From NCBI GenBank assembly GCA_027117675.1, contig JAJAYM010000339.1:1-6741 (forward strand): a stretch of DNA of 6,741 bases, read 5' to 3'. How positions within the stretch are numbered: the first letter of the stretch is position 1; each line of letters starts with the position of its first letter. The stretch is from Actinomycetes bacterium (GTDB lineage Bacteria; Actinomycetota; Actinomycetes; JAHEKZ01). Below are positions 1 to 5,887 of this stretch, one piece after another. A model generated the notes under the pieces. The model searched no databases and was not told the DNA's origin. It saw nothing but the letters and a program-made list of their open reading frames with translations. Both the position numbers and the translations under genes were made by a program.

Positions 1-1
1 G

Positions 2-793
2 GTCAAAGACGTACTGCTCCTCGACGTCACCCCGCTCTCCCTCGGCATCGAGACCAAGGGCGGCATCATGACCAAACTGATCGAGCGCAACACCACGATC
101 CCGACGAAGAAGTCGGAGATCTTCACCACCGCCGACGACAAGCAGCCGCAGGTGCAGATCCAGGTGTATCAAGGTGAGCGTGAGATCGCGGCGTACAACA
201 AGAAGCTGGGTGACTTCGATCTTACCGGGCTTCCCCCCGCGCCCCGCGGCATCCCACAGATCGAGGTCACCTTCGACATCGATGCCAACGGCATCGTCCA
301 CGTGCATGCCAAGGATCTCGCGCCCGGCAAAGAGAACTCGGTCAAGATCTCCGGTGGGTCTGCGCTGTCGAAGGAAGAGATCGATCGGATGATGTCGGAC
401 GCGGAGAGCCACGCCGCCGAGGACGCCGCGCGCAAGGATGAGGCCGAGGTGCGTAACTCAGCTGACGCGTTGGTATACCAGACCGAGCGGTTCCTCTCCG
501 AGAACGCCGAGAAGATTCCAGATGACGCAAAGTCCAACGTCGACGAGCCGCTTGCTGAGTTGAAGAAGGCCCTGGACGGAACTGACACCGATGCGATCAA
601 GGCCGCGGCGGAGAAAGTCGCGACGGCGAGCCAAGCACTCGGTGCCGCGATGTACCAGTCCGGCGACGCACCGGATGCGGCCAGCGCGTCGGACAACAGC
701 GGTAGCGACGACGACATCGTTGACGCCGAAGTGGTGGACGAGGGCAGCGACTCCAGCACCGCCAGCGACACCGACGATGGCGCAAAGGCATGA
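2..793 (+). CDS. dnaK: Chaperone DnaK (Hsp70), C-terminal part, cut by left edge
   Basis: ATP-dependent cytosolic Hsp70 chaperone that binds exposed hydrophobic segments of clients. The frame is open from base 2, and the 263 visible residues begin at the conserved interdomain linker (DVLLLDVTPLSLG, local residues 3-15). The whole nucleotide-binding domain, roughly 385 residues by comparison with E. coli DnaK, is therefore outside the window. The beta-sandwich substrate-binding domain runs to about residue 120 and includes ERNTTIPTKK and the TFDIDANGIVHVHAKD strand pair. The alpha-helical lid follows, beginning at LSKEEIDRM, to about residue 218. A low-complexity acidic Ser/Asp-rich tail then holds the usual DAEVVD motif and continues about 17 residues beyond it. 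The ATG at 68 is internal, not the start. The stop overlaps the grpE start as ATGA, so the two genes are probably translationally coupled. The identification is secure; the tail length is the only slightly unusual point. Confidence 0.98.
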   Translation, partial: VKDVLLLDVTPLSLGIETKGGIMTKLIERNTTIPTKKSEIFTTADDKQPQVQIQVYQGEREIAAYNKKLGDFDLTGLPPAPRGIPQIEVTFDIDANGIVHVHAKDLAPGKENSVKISGGSALSKEEIDRMMSDAESHAAEDAARKDEAEVRNSADALVYQTERFLSENAEKIPDDAKSNVDEPLAELKKALDGTDTDAIKAAAEKVATASQALGAAMYQSGDAPDAASASDNSGSDDDIVDAEVVDEGSDSSTASDTDDGAKA

Positions 794-1374
794 GCGACAA
801 CGGAACCGACGGGCCGATCATCCGCGACAAGCGGCGGATCGACCCCGAGACCGGGCTGGTGCGGGAGGTGGTCGCTGCTGCGGCTGCCTCCCCCACTGAC
901 GCGCTCGTCACCGAGGACGCCGCCGCCCAACTGGTGGATGGCGATCTCGCTGCTCTTGAGGCGCAGCTTGCTGAGCGAACCGCTGACGTGCAGCGGATCC
1001 AGGCCGAGTACGCCAACTACCGCAAGCGGGTGGACCGCGACCGCGAGCTCGTGCGCGACCAGGCCGCTGCATCGGTGCTGGCCGAACTGCTCACGGTGCT
1101 CGACGACATCGATCGCGCCCGTGACCACGACGAACTCAGCGGTGGTTTCAAGTCGGTCGCCGAAACACTGGAGGCGACGGTTGAGAAGCTCGGGCTCCAG
1201 AGGTACGGCGTCGCCGGTGAGCCGTTCGACCCAACTGTGCATGAAGCCCTCACCCACACCGAGGACGCCTCGGTAACCGAGACGACCTGCGTTGCCGTGC
1301 TGCAGCCTGGCTACAAGTACGCCGGCCGCGTTGTGCGTCCGGCCCGCGTCGCCGTCGCCGCCCCACCCTCCTAA
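790..1374 (+). CDS. grpE: GrpE nucleotide exchange factor
   Basis: Co-chaperone that releases ADP from DnaK and so resets its client-binding cycle; it normally acts as a dimer. The protein is 194 residues. The first ~30 residues are polar and likely disordered, and include the DKRRIDPETG stretch seen in actinobacterial GrpE. A long helical dimerisation region follows (about 50-135) with NYRKR at 76-80 and LTVLDDIDRA at 101-110. The C-terminal beta-wing domain has FDPTVHEAL at 146-154 and the signature GYKYAGRVVRPARVAV at 174-189. The start ATG at 790 overlaps the dnaK stop by four bases. Only a weak AAAGG lies just upstream, so initiation probably relies on coupling to dnaK translation. Length and motifs fit the family, and nothing is missing. 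Confidence 0.97.
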   Translation: MSDNGTDGPIIRDKRRIDPETGLVREVVAAAAASPTDALVTEDAAAQLVDGDLAALEAQLAERTADVQRIQAEYANYRKRVDRDRELVRDQAAASVLAELLTVLDDIDRARDHDELSGGFKSVAETLEATVEKLGLQRYGVAGEPFDPTVHEALTHTEDASVTETTCVAVLQPGYKYAGRVVRPARVAVAAPPS

Positions 1375-1465
1375 CCCAAGAACGACGCATTCACCCCGCT
1401 CTCCCGCAACAAACCAACCACTCATCTTGGGGATAACCCGCACAGACAGCCGAAGGAGGTGACCC
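1375..1465 (+). other. grpE-dnaJ intercistronic gap
   Basis: This 91-base gap is the largest break inside the heat-shock operon. It is poor in G and rich in C and A over its first half, so it is probably weakly structured. It carries a 7-base inverted repeat, CCCAAGA (1375-1381) and TCTTGGG (1425-1431), with a 43-base loop, too weak to call a terminator. No convincing promoter or HspR operator (HAIR) is visible. The right end holds the dnaJ ribosome binding site. The gap could be a processing or tuning segment, but that is inference. Confidence 0.4.
1453..1462 (+). promoter_or_regulatory. Strong Shine-Dalgarno of dnaJ
   Basis: AAGGAGGTGA is a full-length match to the anti-Shine-Dalgarno sequence. 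It is placed so that GGAGG ends six bases before the ATG at 1466. It fixes the dnaJ start and suggests efficient independent initiation of dnaJ, unlike grpE and hspR, which sit tightly against their upstream genes. Confidence 0.9.
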
Positions 1466-2572
1466 ATGAGCGCTCGCGACTATCTCGACAAAGACTTCTA
1501 TGCCGTGCTCGGGGTCACCAAGACGGCATCAGCTGACGAGATGATGAAGGCGTACCGAAAGCTGGCCCGCCTGTTTCACCCGGATGCCAACGGTGGCGAC
1601 CCAGAGGCTGAGGAGCGGTTCAAGGAGATCTCTGAGGCCTACGACGTTCTTTCCGACGACACCAAGCGCGGTGAGTACGACGAGATGCGTCAGTACGGCG
1701 GGTCCTTCGCCGGCGGCCAGCCGGGGGGTTTCGGCGCTGGCGGCGCCACTACGGTCAACCTTGGTGACCTGTTCGGAGGCCTCTTTAGCGGCCATCCCGG
1801 TGCCCGCCGCGCGACCAAAGGCGAAGACCTTCCCGGCCGCGTCAGTCTCAGCTTTCGCGATGCGTCGTCCGGCGTCACTACCTCGGTTCAGCTCCGTGCC
1901 GAGGCAGCGTGTCCCACCTGCGGCGGCACCGGCGCCAAGCCCGGCACGACCCCGCACACCTGTTCTGCGTGCGGTGGGAGCGGGCAGACGGTGCGGCAGC
2001 AGGGCGGGTTCGGCTTCGCCGAGCCGTGCCGGGCTTGCCGCGGACGCGGGCAGGTCGTCGACGCCCCTTGTGGCAGTTGCGCCGGTGTCGGCGCCACTAT
2101 GCAGACCCGGACCATCAACGTTCGCGTCCCTTCCGGAATCAAGGACGGCGCCACTCTCAGAGTGCCGGGTAAAGGCGCCCCCGGCCGAGGGGGAGCGCCG
2201 GCCGGCGACCTTCTGGTGACCGTCCAGGTGAGCGCACACCCCGTTTTCGGGCGCAAGGGCCAACACCTCACGCTCACGGTGCCGGTCACCTTCGTCGAAG
2301 CAGCTCTCGGTGCGACCATCACCGTGCCGACTCTGGACGCCGAGAACGTGAGTCTGAAGGTCCCAGCCGGAACGCCGTCTGGACGCACGTTCCGTGTGAA
2401 GGGGCGTGGACTTGAGGTGAAGGACAAGCGAGGCGACCTTCTCGTCACCGTCGACGTCGCGGTGCCGCTACGAGTCGACGGCAGGGCGCGCAAGGCACTT
2501 GACGACTACGCCGAAGCCACCGCGTCCGACGACCCCCGGGCCGACCTCATCGCACTCGCAGGACGGGAGTAG
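1466..2572 (+). CDS. dnaJ: Chaperone DnaJ (type I Hsp40)
   Basis: Delivers unfolded clients to DnaK and stimulates its ATPase. The 368-residue protein has the full type I layout. The J-domain (about 9-77) has the catalytic HPD at 38-40. A short Gly/Phe-rich linker follows (about 78-110). The zinc-binding domain has four CXXCXGXG repeats starting at C149, C166, C188 and C202, enough for two zinc sites. Two client-binding beta-barrel domains and a dimerisation tail follow (about 213-368), including GDLLVTV at both 248-254 and 323-329. The N-terminus (ARDYLDKDFYAVLGV) resembles the DnaJ encoded next to dnaK and hspR in actinobacteria. HPD is followed by ANGGD rather than the K-N found in E. coli. 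The start is supported by the Shine-Dalgarno at 1453. The gene sits between grpE and hspR and is expected to be under HspR control from upstream of dnaK. Confidence 0.97.
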   Translation: MSARDYLDKDFYAVLGVTKTASADEMMKAYRKLARLFHPDANGGDPEAEERFKEISEAYDVLSDDTKRGEYDEMRQYGGSFAGGQPGGFGAGGATTVNLGDLFGGLFSGHPGARRATKGEDLPGRVSLSFRDASSGVTTSVQLRAEAACPTCGGTGAKPGTTPHTCSACGGSGQTVRQQGGFGFAEPCRACRGRGQVVDAPCGSCAGVGATMQTRTINVRVPSGIKDGATLRVPGKGAPGRGGAPAGDLLVTVQVSAHPVFGRKGQHLTLTVPVTFVEAALGATITVPTLDAENVSLKVPAGTPSGRTFRVKGRGLEVKDKRGDLLVTVDVAVPLRVDGRARKALDDYAEATASDDPRADLIALAGRE

Positions 2573-2579
2573 CGCAGGC

Positions 2580-2990
2580 ATGAACTTGGACGACTTCGAC
2601 ACGGCCCCCGTCTTTGCCATCTCAGTGGTGGCCCAGCTGACGGGGATGCATCCGCAAACGCTGCGCCAGTACGACCGCGTTGGCCTGGTCACGCCTCAGC
2701 GCACGTCCGGGGGCGGACGTCGCTACTCAGCACGTGACATCGAGCGGCTCCGCGAGATCCAGCACCTCTCAGGCGAAGGCATTGGTCGCATCGGCGTCAA
2801 GCGCATCCTCGACCTGGAACATCTCGCTGACCAGTTGCAGGTGCGCGTGCATCAGCTTGAGGCCGAGCTCGAAGCCGCCCACCGCACTCTGACGCAGCTG
2901 CAGCTGAGCACGACCCCTGGCACTGAACTGGTTTTGCGCGACCGTGCTGCGGTGGTCGTGTGGCGCCGGCCCCCGCGCTCGTCCCCGTAG
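2580..2990 (+). CDS. hspR: Heat-shock repressor HspR (MerR family)
   Basis: Transcriptional repressor of the dnaK operon and often clpB in actinobacteria; in known cases it binds HAIR operators with DnaK as co-repressor. The 136-residue protein has a MerR-type helix-turn-helix at about 14-33 (VAQLTGMHPQTLRQYDR), the wing with RTSGGGRRYS at 41-50, and a helix with REIQHLS at 58-64. A probable coiled coil follows at about 77-109. The C-terminal AAVVVWRR (123-130) resembles the ALVVWKPRR end that I recall for mycobacterial HspR. I chose the ATG at 2580 because the protein then begins just before the MerR domain and lies 7 bases after the dnaJ stop, with GGGAG at 2565-2569 as a possible RBS. An upstream in-frame ATG at 2499 would add a Pro/Thr-rich stretch inside dnaJ and is unlikely. 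The 3' end overlaps the longest form of clpB by 31 bases. Confidence 0.94.
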   Translation: MNLDDFDTAPVFAISVVAQLTGMHPQTLRQYDRVGLVTPQRTSGGGRRYSARDIERLREIQHLSGEGIGRIGVKRILDLEHLADQLQVRVHQLEAELEAAHRTLTQLQLSTTPGTELVLRDRAAVVVWRRPPRSSP

Positions 2991-5578
2991 TCCACATCTC
3001 AGGAGCACCGCTGGAGGTCACCACCCGTAGCCGCGACGCCCTGGGGGACGCACAGCAGGCAGCAGTCGCCGCTGGCAACCCGCAGCTCGACCCGGTCCAC
3101 TTGCTCGGCGCGCTGCTCGCGGAAGACGACGGGATCCCGGCAGCCCTGCTTCAGGCAATCGGGATCGATCGTGGCGAGCTCGGGGCCACCGTTGCCGCGG
3201 CTGTCGCACGGTTGCCGCACGTCGACGGTGCTACTGCGTCGGGACCACAGGCGTCCGGAGCCCTGCAACGAGTGCTGGCGCGTGCCCAGGAGCGTGCGCA
3301 AGAACGCGGCGACGGCTATGTGAGCACCGAGCACCTGCTCCTTGCGCTCGCCGGGGTCCCTAGTGGCGCCGCCGATCTACTGAACACGTCCGGCGCCGCC
3401 GAGGCCGCCCTCACCGACGCGCTGTCACGGGTCCGCGGTAGCGCGCGGGTGACGACCCCCGATCCAGAGGGCACGTTTCAGGCGCTGGAGAAGTTCGGTG
3501 TCGACCTCACCGCACGCGCGCGGGACGGCAAGATCGACCCGGTGATCGGGCGGGACGCCGAGATCCGGCGCGTTGTGCAGGTTCTGTCACGGCGCACCAA
3601 GAACAACCCGGTGTTGATTGGTGAACCCAGCGTCGGCAAGACCGCCGTTGTCGAGGGCCTTGCCTCGCGAATGGTGGCCGGCGACGTCCCCGAGTCGCTG
3701 CGCGGCAAGCGACTCGTCGCGCTCGACCTGGGTGCGATGGTCGCCGGCGCGAAGTACCGCGGTGAGTTCGAGGAACGGCTCAAGGCGGTCCTCGACGAGA
3801 TCAAGGGAGCTGGGGGCCAGGTGGTCACGTTCATCGACGAGATGCACACTGTCGTGGGCGCCGGTGCGACGGGCGACTCGGCGATGGATGCGAGCAATAT
3901 GCTCAAGCCGATGCTGGCCCGCGGCGAGCTGCGGATGATCGGCGCCACCACGCTCGACGAGTTTCGTGAGCATGTTGAGAAAGACCCGGCGCTTGAGCGA
4001 CGCTTCCAGCAGGTCCTCGTCGACGAGCCGAGCGTCGAGGACACGGTAGCAATCCTGCGCGGTCTGAAAGAGCGGTACGAGGCGCACCACAAGGTACAGA
4101 TCGAGGACGCCGCGCTGGTCGCCGCGGCGAGCCTGTCGAACCGCTACATCCCGGCGCGCCAGCTACCCGACAAGGCGATCGACCTGGTCGATGAGGCGGC
4201 GGCTCGACTGCGCATGGAGATCGACTCCAGCCCGGTCGAGGTGGACCAGTTGCAGCGCCAGGTCGACCGGCTACTGATGGAGGAGATGGCGCTGGCCCGA
4301 GAGACCGATGCGGCGTCCAAGGAACGGCTGAAGAAGTTGCGCGCCGACCTGGCTGACCTTCAGGAGCCGCTCAGTGCGCTGCGGGCCAGGTGGGAGCAAG
4401 AGAAGGCCGGGCTCAACCGGGTCGGTGAGCTCAAAGAGCTCGTCGATACCAGACGCGTGGAAGCCGAGCGCGCCCAGCGGCTCGGAGATCTCGCGTCGGC
4501 GTCGGCGTTGCTCTATGGCGAGATCCCCGCGCTCGAGAGGCAGATCGCCGAGGCGTCTGCAGTGGCCGACGCGATCGATCCGATGGTCAAGGAGACCGTC
4601 GGGGCCGACGACATCGCCGAGGTGGTCGCTGCCTGGACGGGTATTCCGGCGGGCCGTCTGCTTGAGGCCGAGGCGGCCAAACTGCTGCGGATGGAAGACG
4701 ACCTTGGTCAACAGGTGATCGGGCAGCTGGCAGCCATCGGCGCCGTGTCAGATGCCGTGCGCCGCTCGCGCGCGGGGATCGCCGACCCGAACCGACCAAC
4801 GGGCTCGTTCCTCTTTCTGGGTCCGACCGGTGTCGGCAAAACCGAGCTGGCTAAGGCACTTGCCGACTTTCTCTTCGACGACCTGCACGCAATGGTTCGC
4901 ATCGACATGAGCGAGTACGGCGAGAAGCACTCGGTAGCACGGTTGGTTGGCGCCCCGCCTGGCTATGTCGGCTACGAGGAAGGCGGGCAACTCACCGAGG
5001 CGGTTCGGCGGCGGCCCTACTCAGTAGTGCTGCTGGACGAAGTGGAGAAGGCTCACCCCGAGGTCTTCGACATCCTGCTGCAAGTACTCGACGATGGCCG
5101 CCTGACCGACGGCCAGGGGCGGGTCGTCGACTTCACCAACTCGCTGCTGATTCTGACGTCCAACCTCGGGTCGAGGTACCTGGTCGACCCTTCCCTCGAC
5201 GCGGTCCAAAAGCGCGAACGCGTCATGGCGGTGGTGCGCACGACTTTCAAGCCGGAGTTCCTCAACCGACTCGACGACGTGGTGCTCTTCGACGCACTCA
5301 CCGAGGGTGAGCTCGCACGGATCGTCGGCCTGCAGGTGCGGCTGCTCACGAAGCGCCTGGCGGATCGCCGGATCGCTCTAGTCGTCTCGGAGGCTGCCGC
5401 CGCCTGGTTGGCGCGTGAGGGGTACGACCCGGCGTACGGTGCGCGCCCGCTGCGCCGGCTGATCCAGACCGAGATCGGTGACTCCCTAGCCCAGATGATC
5501 ATCGGTGGGGAAGTGCATGATGGCGACACCGTCGCGGTGGACGTCGCTGAGGACGGAGCGGCCCTCAGTCTCCGGTGA
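2960..5578 (+). CDS. clpB: ATP-dependent disaggregase ClpB (Hsp100)
   Basis: Hexameric AAA+ machine that threads aggregated proteins through its pore and works with DnaK, DnaJ and GrpE. Numbering from the GTG at 2960 (872 residues): N-domain with Clp-N repeats about 20-160; AAA1 with Walker A GEPSVGKT (221-228), pore-loop KYRG (Y266), Walker B FIDEMHT (D293, E294) and Arg finger pair R347-R348; coiled-coil M-domain about 418-540; AAA2 with Walker A GPTGVGKT (621-628), pore-loop GYVG (Y669), Walker B LLDEVEKAHP (D693, E694), FLNRLD (R770) and sensor-2 GARP (R829). Two residues depart from the usual form: Ser224 replaces the second Gly of the first P-loop, and Met295 replaces the usual Leu. The start is uncertain. 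The GTG lies inside hspR without a clear RBS, whereas a CTG at 3011 (residue 18) has AGGAG five bases before it and gives the family-like beginning (M)EVTTRSRDAL. The domain assignment is secure. Confidence 0.96.
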   Translation: MAPAPALVPVVHISGAPLEVTTRSRDALGDAQQAAVAAGNPQLDPVHLLGALLAEDDGIPAALLQAIGIDRGELGATVAAAVARLPHVDGATASGPQASGALQRVLARAQERAQERGDGYVSTEHLLLALAGVPSGAADLLNTSGAAEAALTDALSRVRGSARVTTPDPEGTFQALEKFGVDLTARARDGKIDPVIGRDAEIRRVVQVLSRRTKNNPVLIGEPSVGKTAVVEGLASRMVAGDVPESLRGKRLVALDLGAMVAGAKYRGEFEERLKAVLDEIKGAGGQVVTFIDEMHTVVGAGATGDSAMDASNMLKPMLARGELRMIGATTLDEFREHVEKDPALERRFQQVLVDEPSVEDTVAILRGLKERYEAHHKVQIEDAALVAAASLSNRYIPARQLPDKAIDLVDEAAARLRMEIDSSPVEVDQLQRQVDRLLMEEMALARETDAASKERLKKLRADLADLQEPLSALRARWEQEKAGLNRVGELKELVDTRRVEAERAQRLGDLASASALLYGEIPALERQIAEASAVADAIDPMVKETVGADDIAEVVAAWTGIPAGRLLEAEAAKLLRMEDDLGQQVIGQLAAIGAVSDAVRRSRAGIADPNRPTGSFLFLGPTGVGKTELAKALADFLFDDLHAMVRIDMSEYGEKHSVARLVGAPPGYVGYEEGGQLTEAVRRRPYSVVLLDEVEKAHPEVFDILLQVLDDGRLTDGQGRVVDFTNSLLILTSNLGSRYLVDPSLDAVQKRERVMAVVRTTFKPEFLNRLDDVVLFDALTEGELARIVGLQVRLLTKRLADRRIALVVSEAAAAWLAREGYDPAYGARPLRRLIQTEIGDSLAQMIIGGEVHDGDTVAVDVAEDGAALSLR
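3001..3005 (+). promoter_or_regulatory. Possible Shine-Dalgarno for a CTG start of clpB
   Basis: AGGAG lies between the hspR stop (2990) and the in-frame CTG at 3011, with a five-base spacer. No ATG, GTG or TTG occurs in frame near this site. The next conserved ClpB residues (TTRSRDAL) follow three codons later, where family proteins normally begin. This makes the CTG a plausible true start, giving 855 residues, but initiation at CTG is rare. Confidence 0.5.
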
Positions 5579-5579
5579 G

Positions 5580-5604
5580 GTTTGGGCAATGTTCTGCGGG
5601 GAAA
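5580..5604 (+). promoter_or_regulatory. Sigma-B/sigma-F-like promoter of the csbD gene
   Basis: GTTT (5580-5583), a 15-base spacer, then GGGAAA (5599-5604) fits the general-stress sigma pattern GTTT-N14-16-GGGWAW. It begins one base after the clpB stop and would start transcription near 5611, leaving a leader of about 40 bases before the GTG at 5650. In Bacillus subtilis csbD is a sigma-B-controlled gene, which fits this reading. The motif is short, and the match has not been tested. Confidence 0.5.
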
Positions 5605-5607
5605 GAT

Positions 5608-5617
5608 TGTCTAGACA
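5608..5617. repeat. 10-bp perfect palindrome in the csbD leader
   Basis: TGTCTAGACA is self-complementary over all ten bases and overlaps the predicted transcription start of the csbD-like gene. A position on the start site is typical of a repressor operator, but no matching regulator is identified and the site may be chance. It is unlike the HAIR consensus. Confidence 0.4.
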
Positions 5618-5649
5618 GACGTTGCAAGTTCGTCCGAGAGGAGACCACC

Positions 5650-5823
5650 GTGGGTACCGAAGACAAGGCCCGTAACTCCGCCGAGAGTGCCAAGGGAAAG
5701 GTCAAGGAAGCGGCCGGGAAAGTGACTGACAATCAAGATCTTGAGGATGAGGGTCGCGCCGAACAGGCCAACTCAGATGTCAAGCAAGCAGGCGAGAAGG
5801 TCAAGGACGCTTTCAAGCGCTGA
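5650..5823 (+). CDS. CsbD-family small general-stress protein
   Basis: A 57-residue, very hydrophilic, Lys/Glu/Ala-rich protein with no membrane segment or cysteine. It covers a whole CsbD-like domain: SAKGKVKEAAGKVTD at about 12-26, then a short linker, then DEGRAEQANSDVKQAGEKVKD at about 33-53. Such proteins accumulate in general stress, but their biochemical role is not established. The GTG at 5650 is chosen over the upstream ATG at 5575. AGAGGAG (5637-5643) sits six bases before it, the conserved domain starts a few residues later, and the ATG version would overlap the clpB stop and add a non-conserved, Cys-containing extension. It follows clpB by 71 bases and ends before a strong hairpin. 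It probably has its own stress promoter plus read-through from the heat-shock operon. Confidence 0.88.
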   Translation: MGTEDKARNSAESAKGKVKEAAGKVTDNQDLEDEGRAEQANSDVKQAGEKVKDAFKR

Positions 5824-5841
5824 GTGGCGCTGACAGATTTG

Positions 5842-5887
5842 AGTGCGTGAGGGCGGGGCCGCGTTCGTGGTCCCACCCTCACGCACT
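5842..5887. terminator. Hairpin terminator between convergent genes
   Basis: The arms 5842-5853 (AGTGCGTGAGGG) and 5876-5887 are perfect complements over 12 bp. After a single C-A mismatch, eight further pairs (two of them G-U) close on the loop GTTC at 5863-5866. It starts 18 bases after the csbD stop. Only a short T run follows on the + strand (TTT at 5887-5889) and none on the - strand, as is common for GC-rich actinobacterial terminators. It is placed to end transcription from both sides. The stop codon of the - strand PAP2 gene (5879-5881) lies inside the right arm. Confidence 0.85.

Noticed and set aside
950..980. CTTGAG-like half sites as possible HspR operators
   Set aside because: Single CTTGAG or CTCAAG words occur inside several genes, but none is paired as CTTGAGT-N7-ACTCAAG and none is intergenic.
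1429..1439. GGG-ATAA-CCC mini hairpin before the dnaJ RBS
   Set aside because: A stem of three base pairs is too short to be a terminator or reliable regulatory structure.
169..1467. Long - strand open frame (432 codons) across dnaK, grpE and the dnaJ leader
   Set aside because: It lies antisense to three clear gene regions, shows no recognisable domain, and is expected from high-GC third-position bias that removes stops on the opposite strand.
1529..2266. - strand open frame opposite dnaJ
   Set aside because: Shadow of dnaJ; low-complexity Ala/Gly/Arg composition and no motif.
3478..4092. - strand open frames opposite the first AAA domain of clpB
   Set aside because: Two overlapping frames in different phases, both without motifs; an effect of GC-rich coding sequence.
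5575..5649. Longer csbD product starting at ATG 5575
   Set aside because: It overlaps the clpB stop, lacks an RBS, and adds 25 non-conserved residues. The GTG at 5650 has a good RBS and starts next to the conserved domain.
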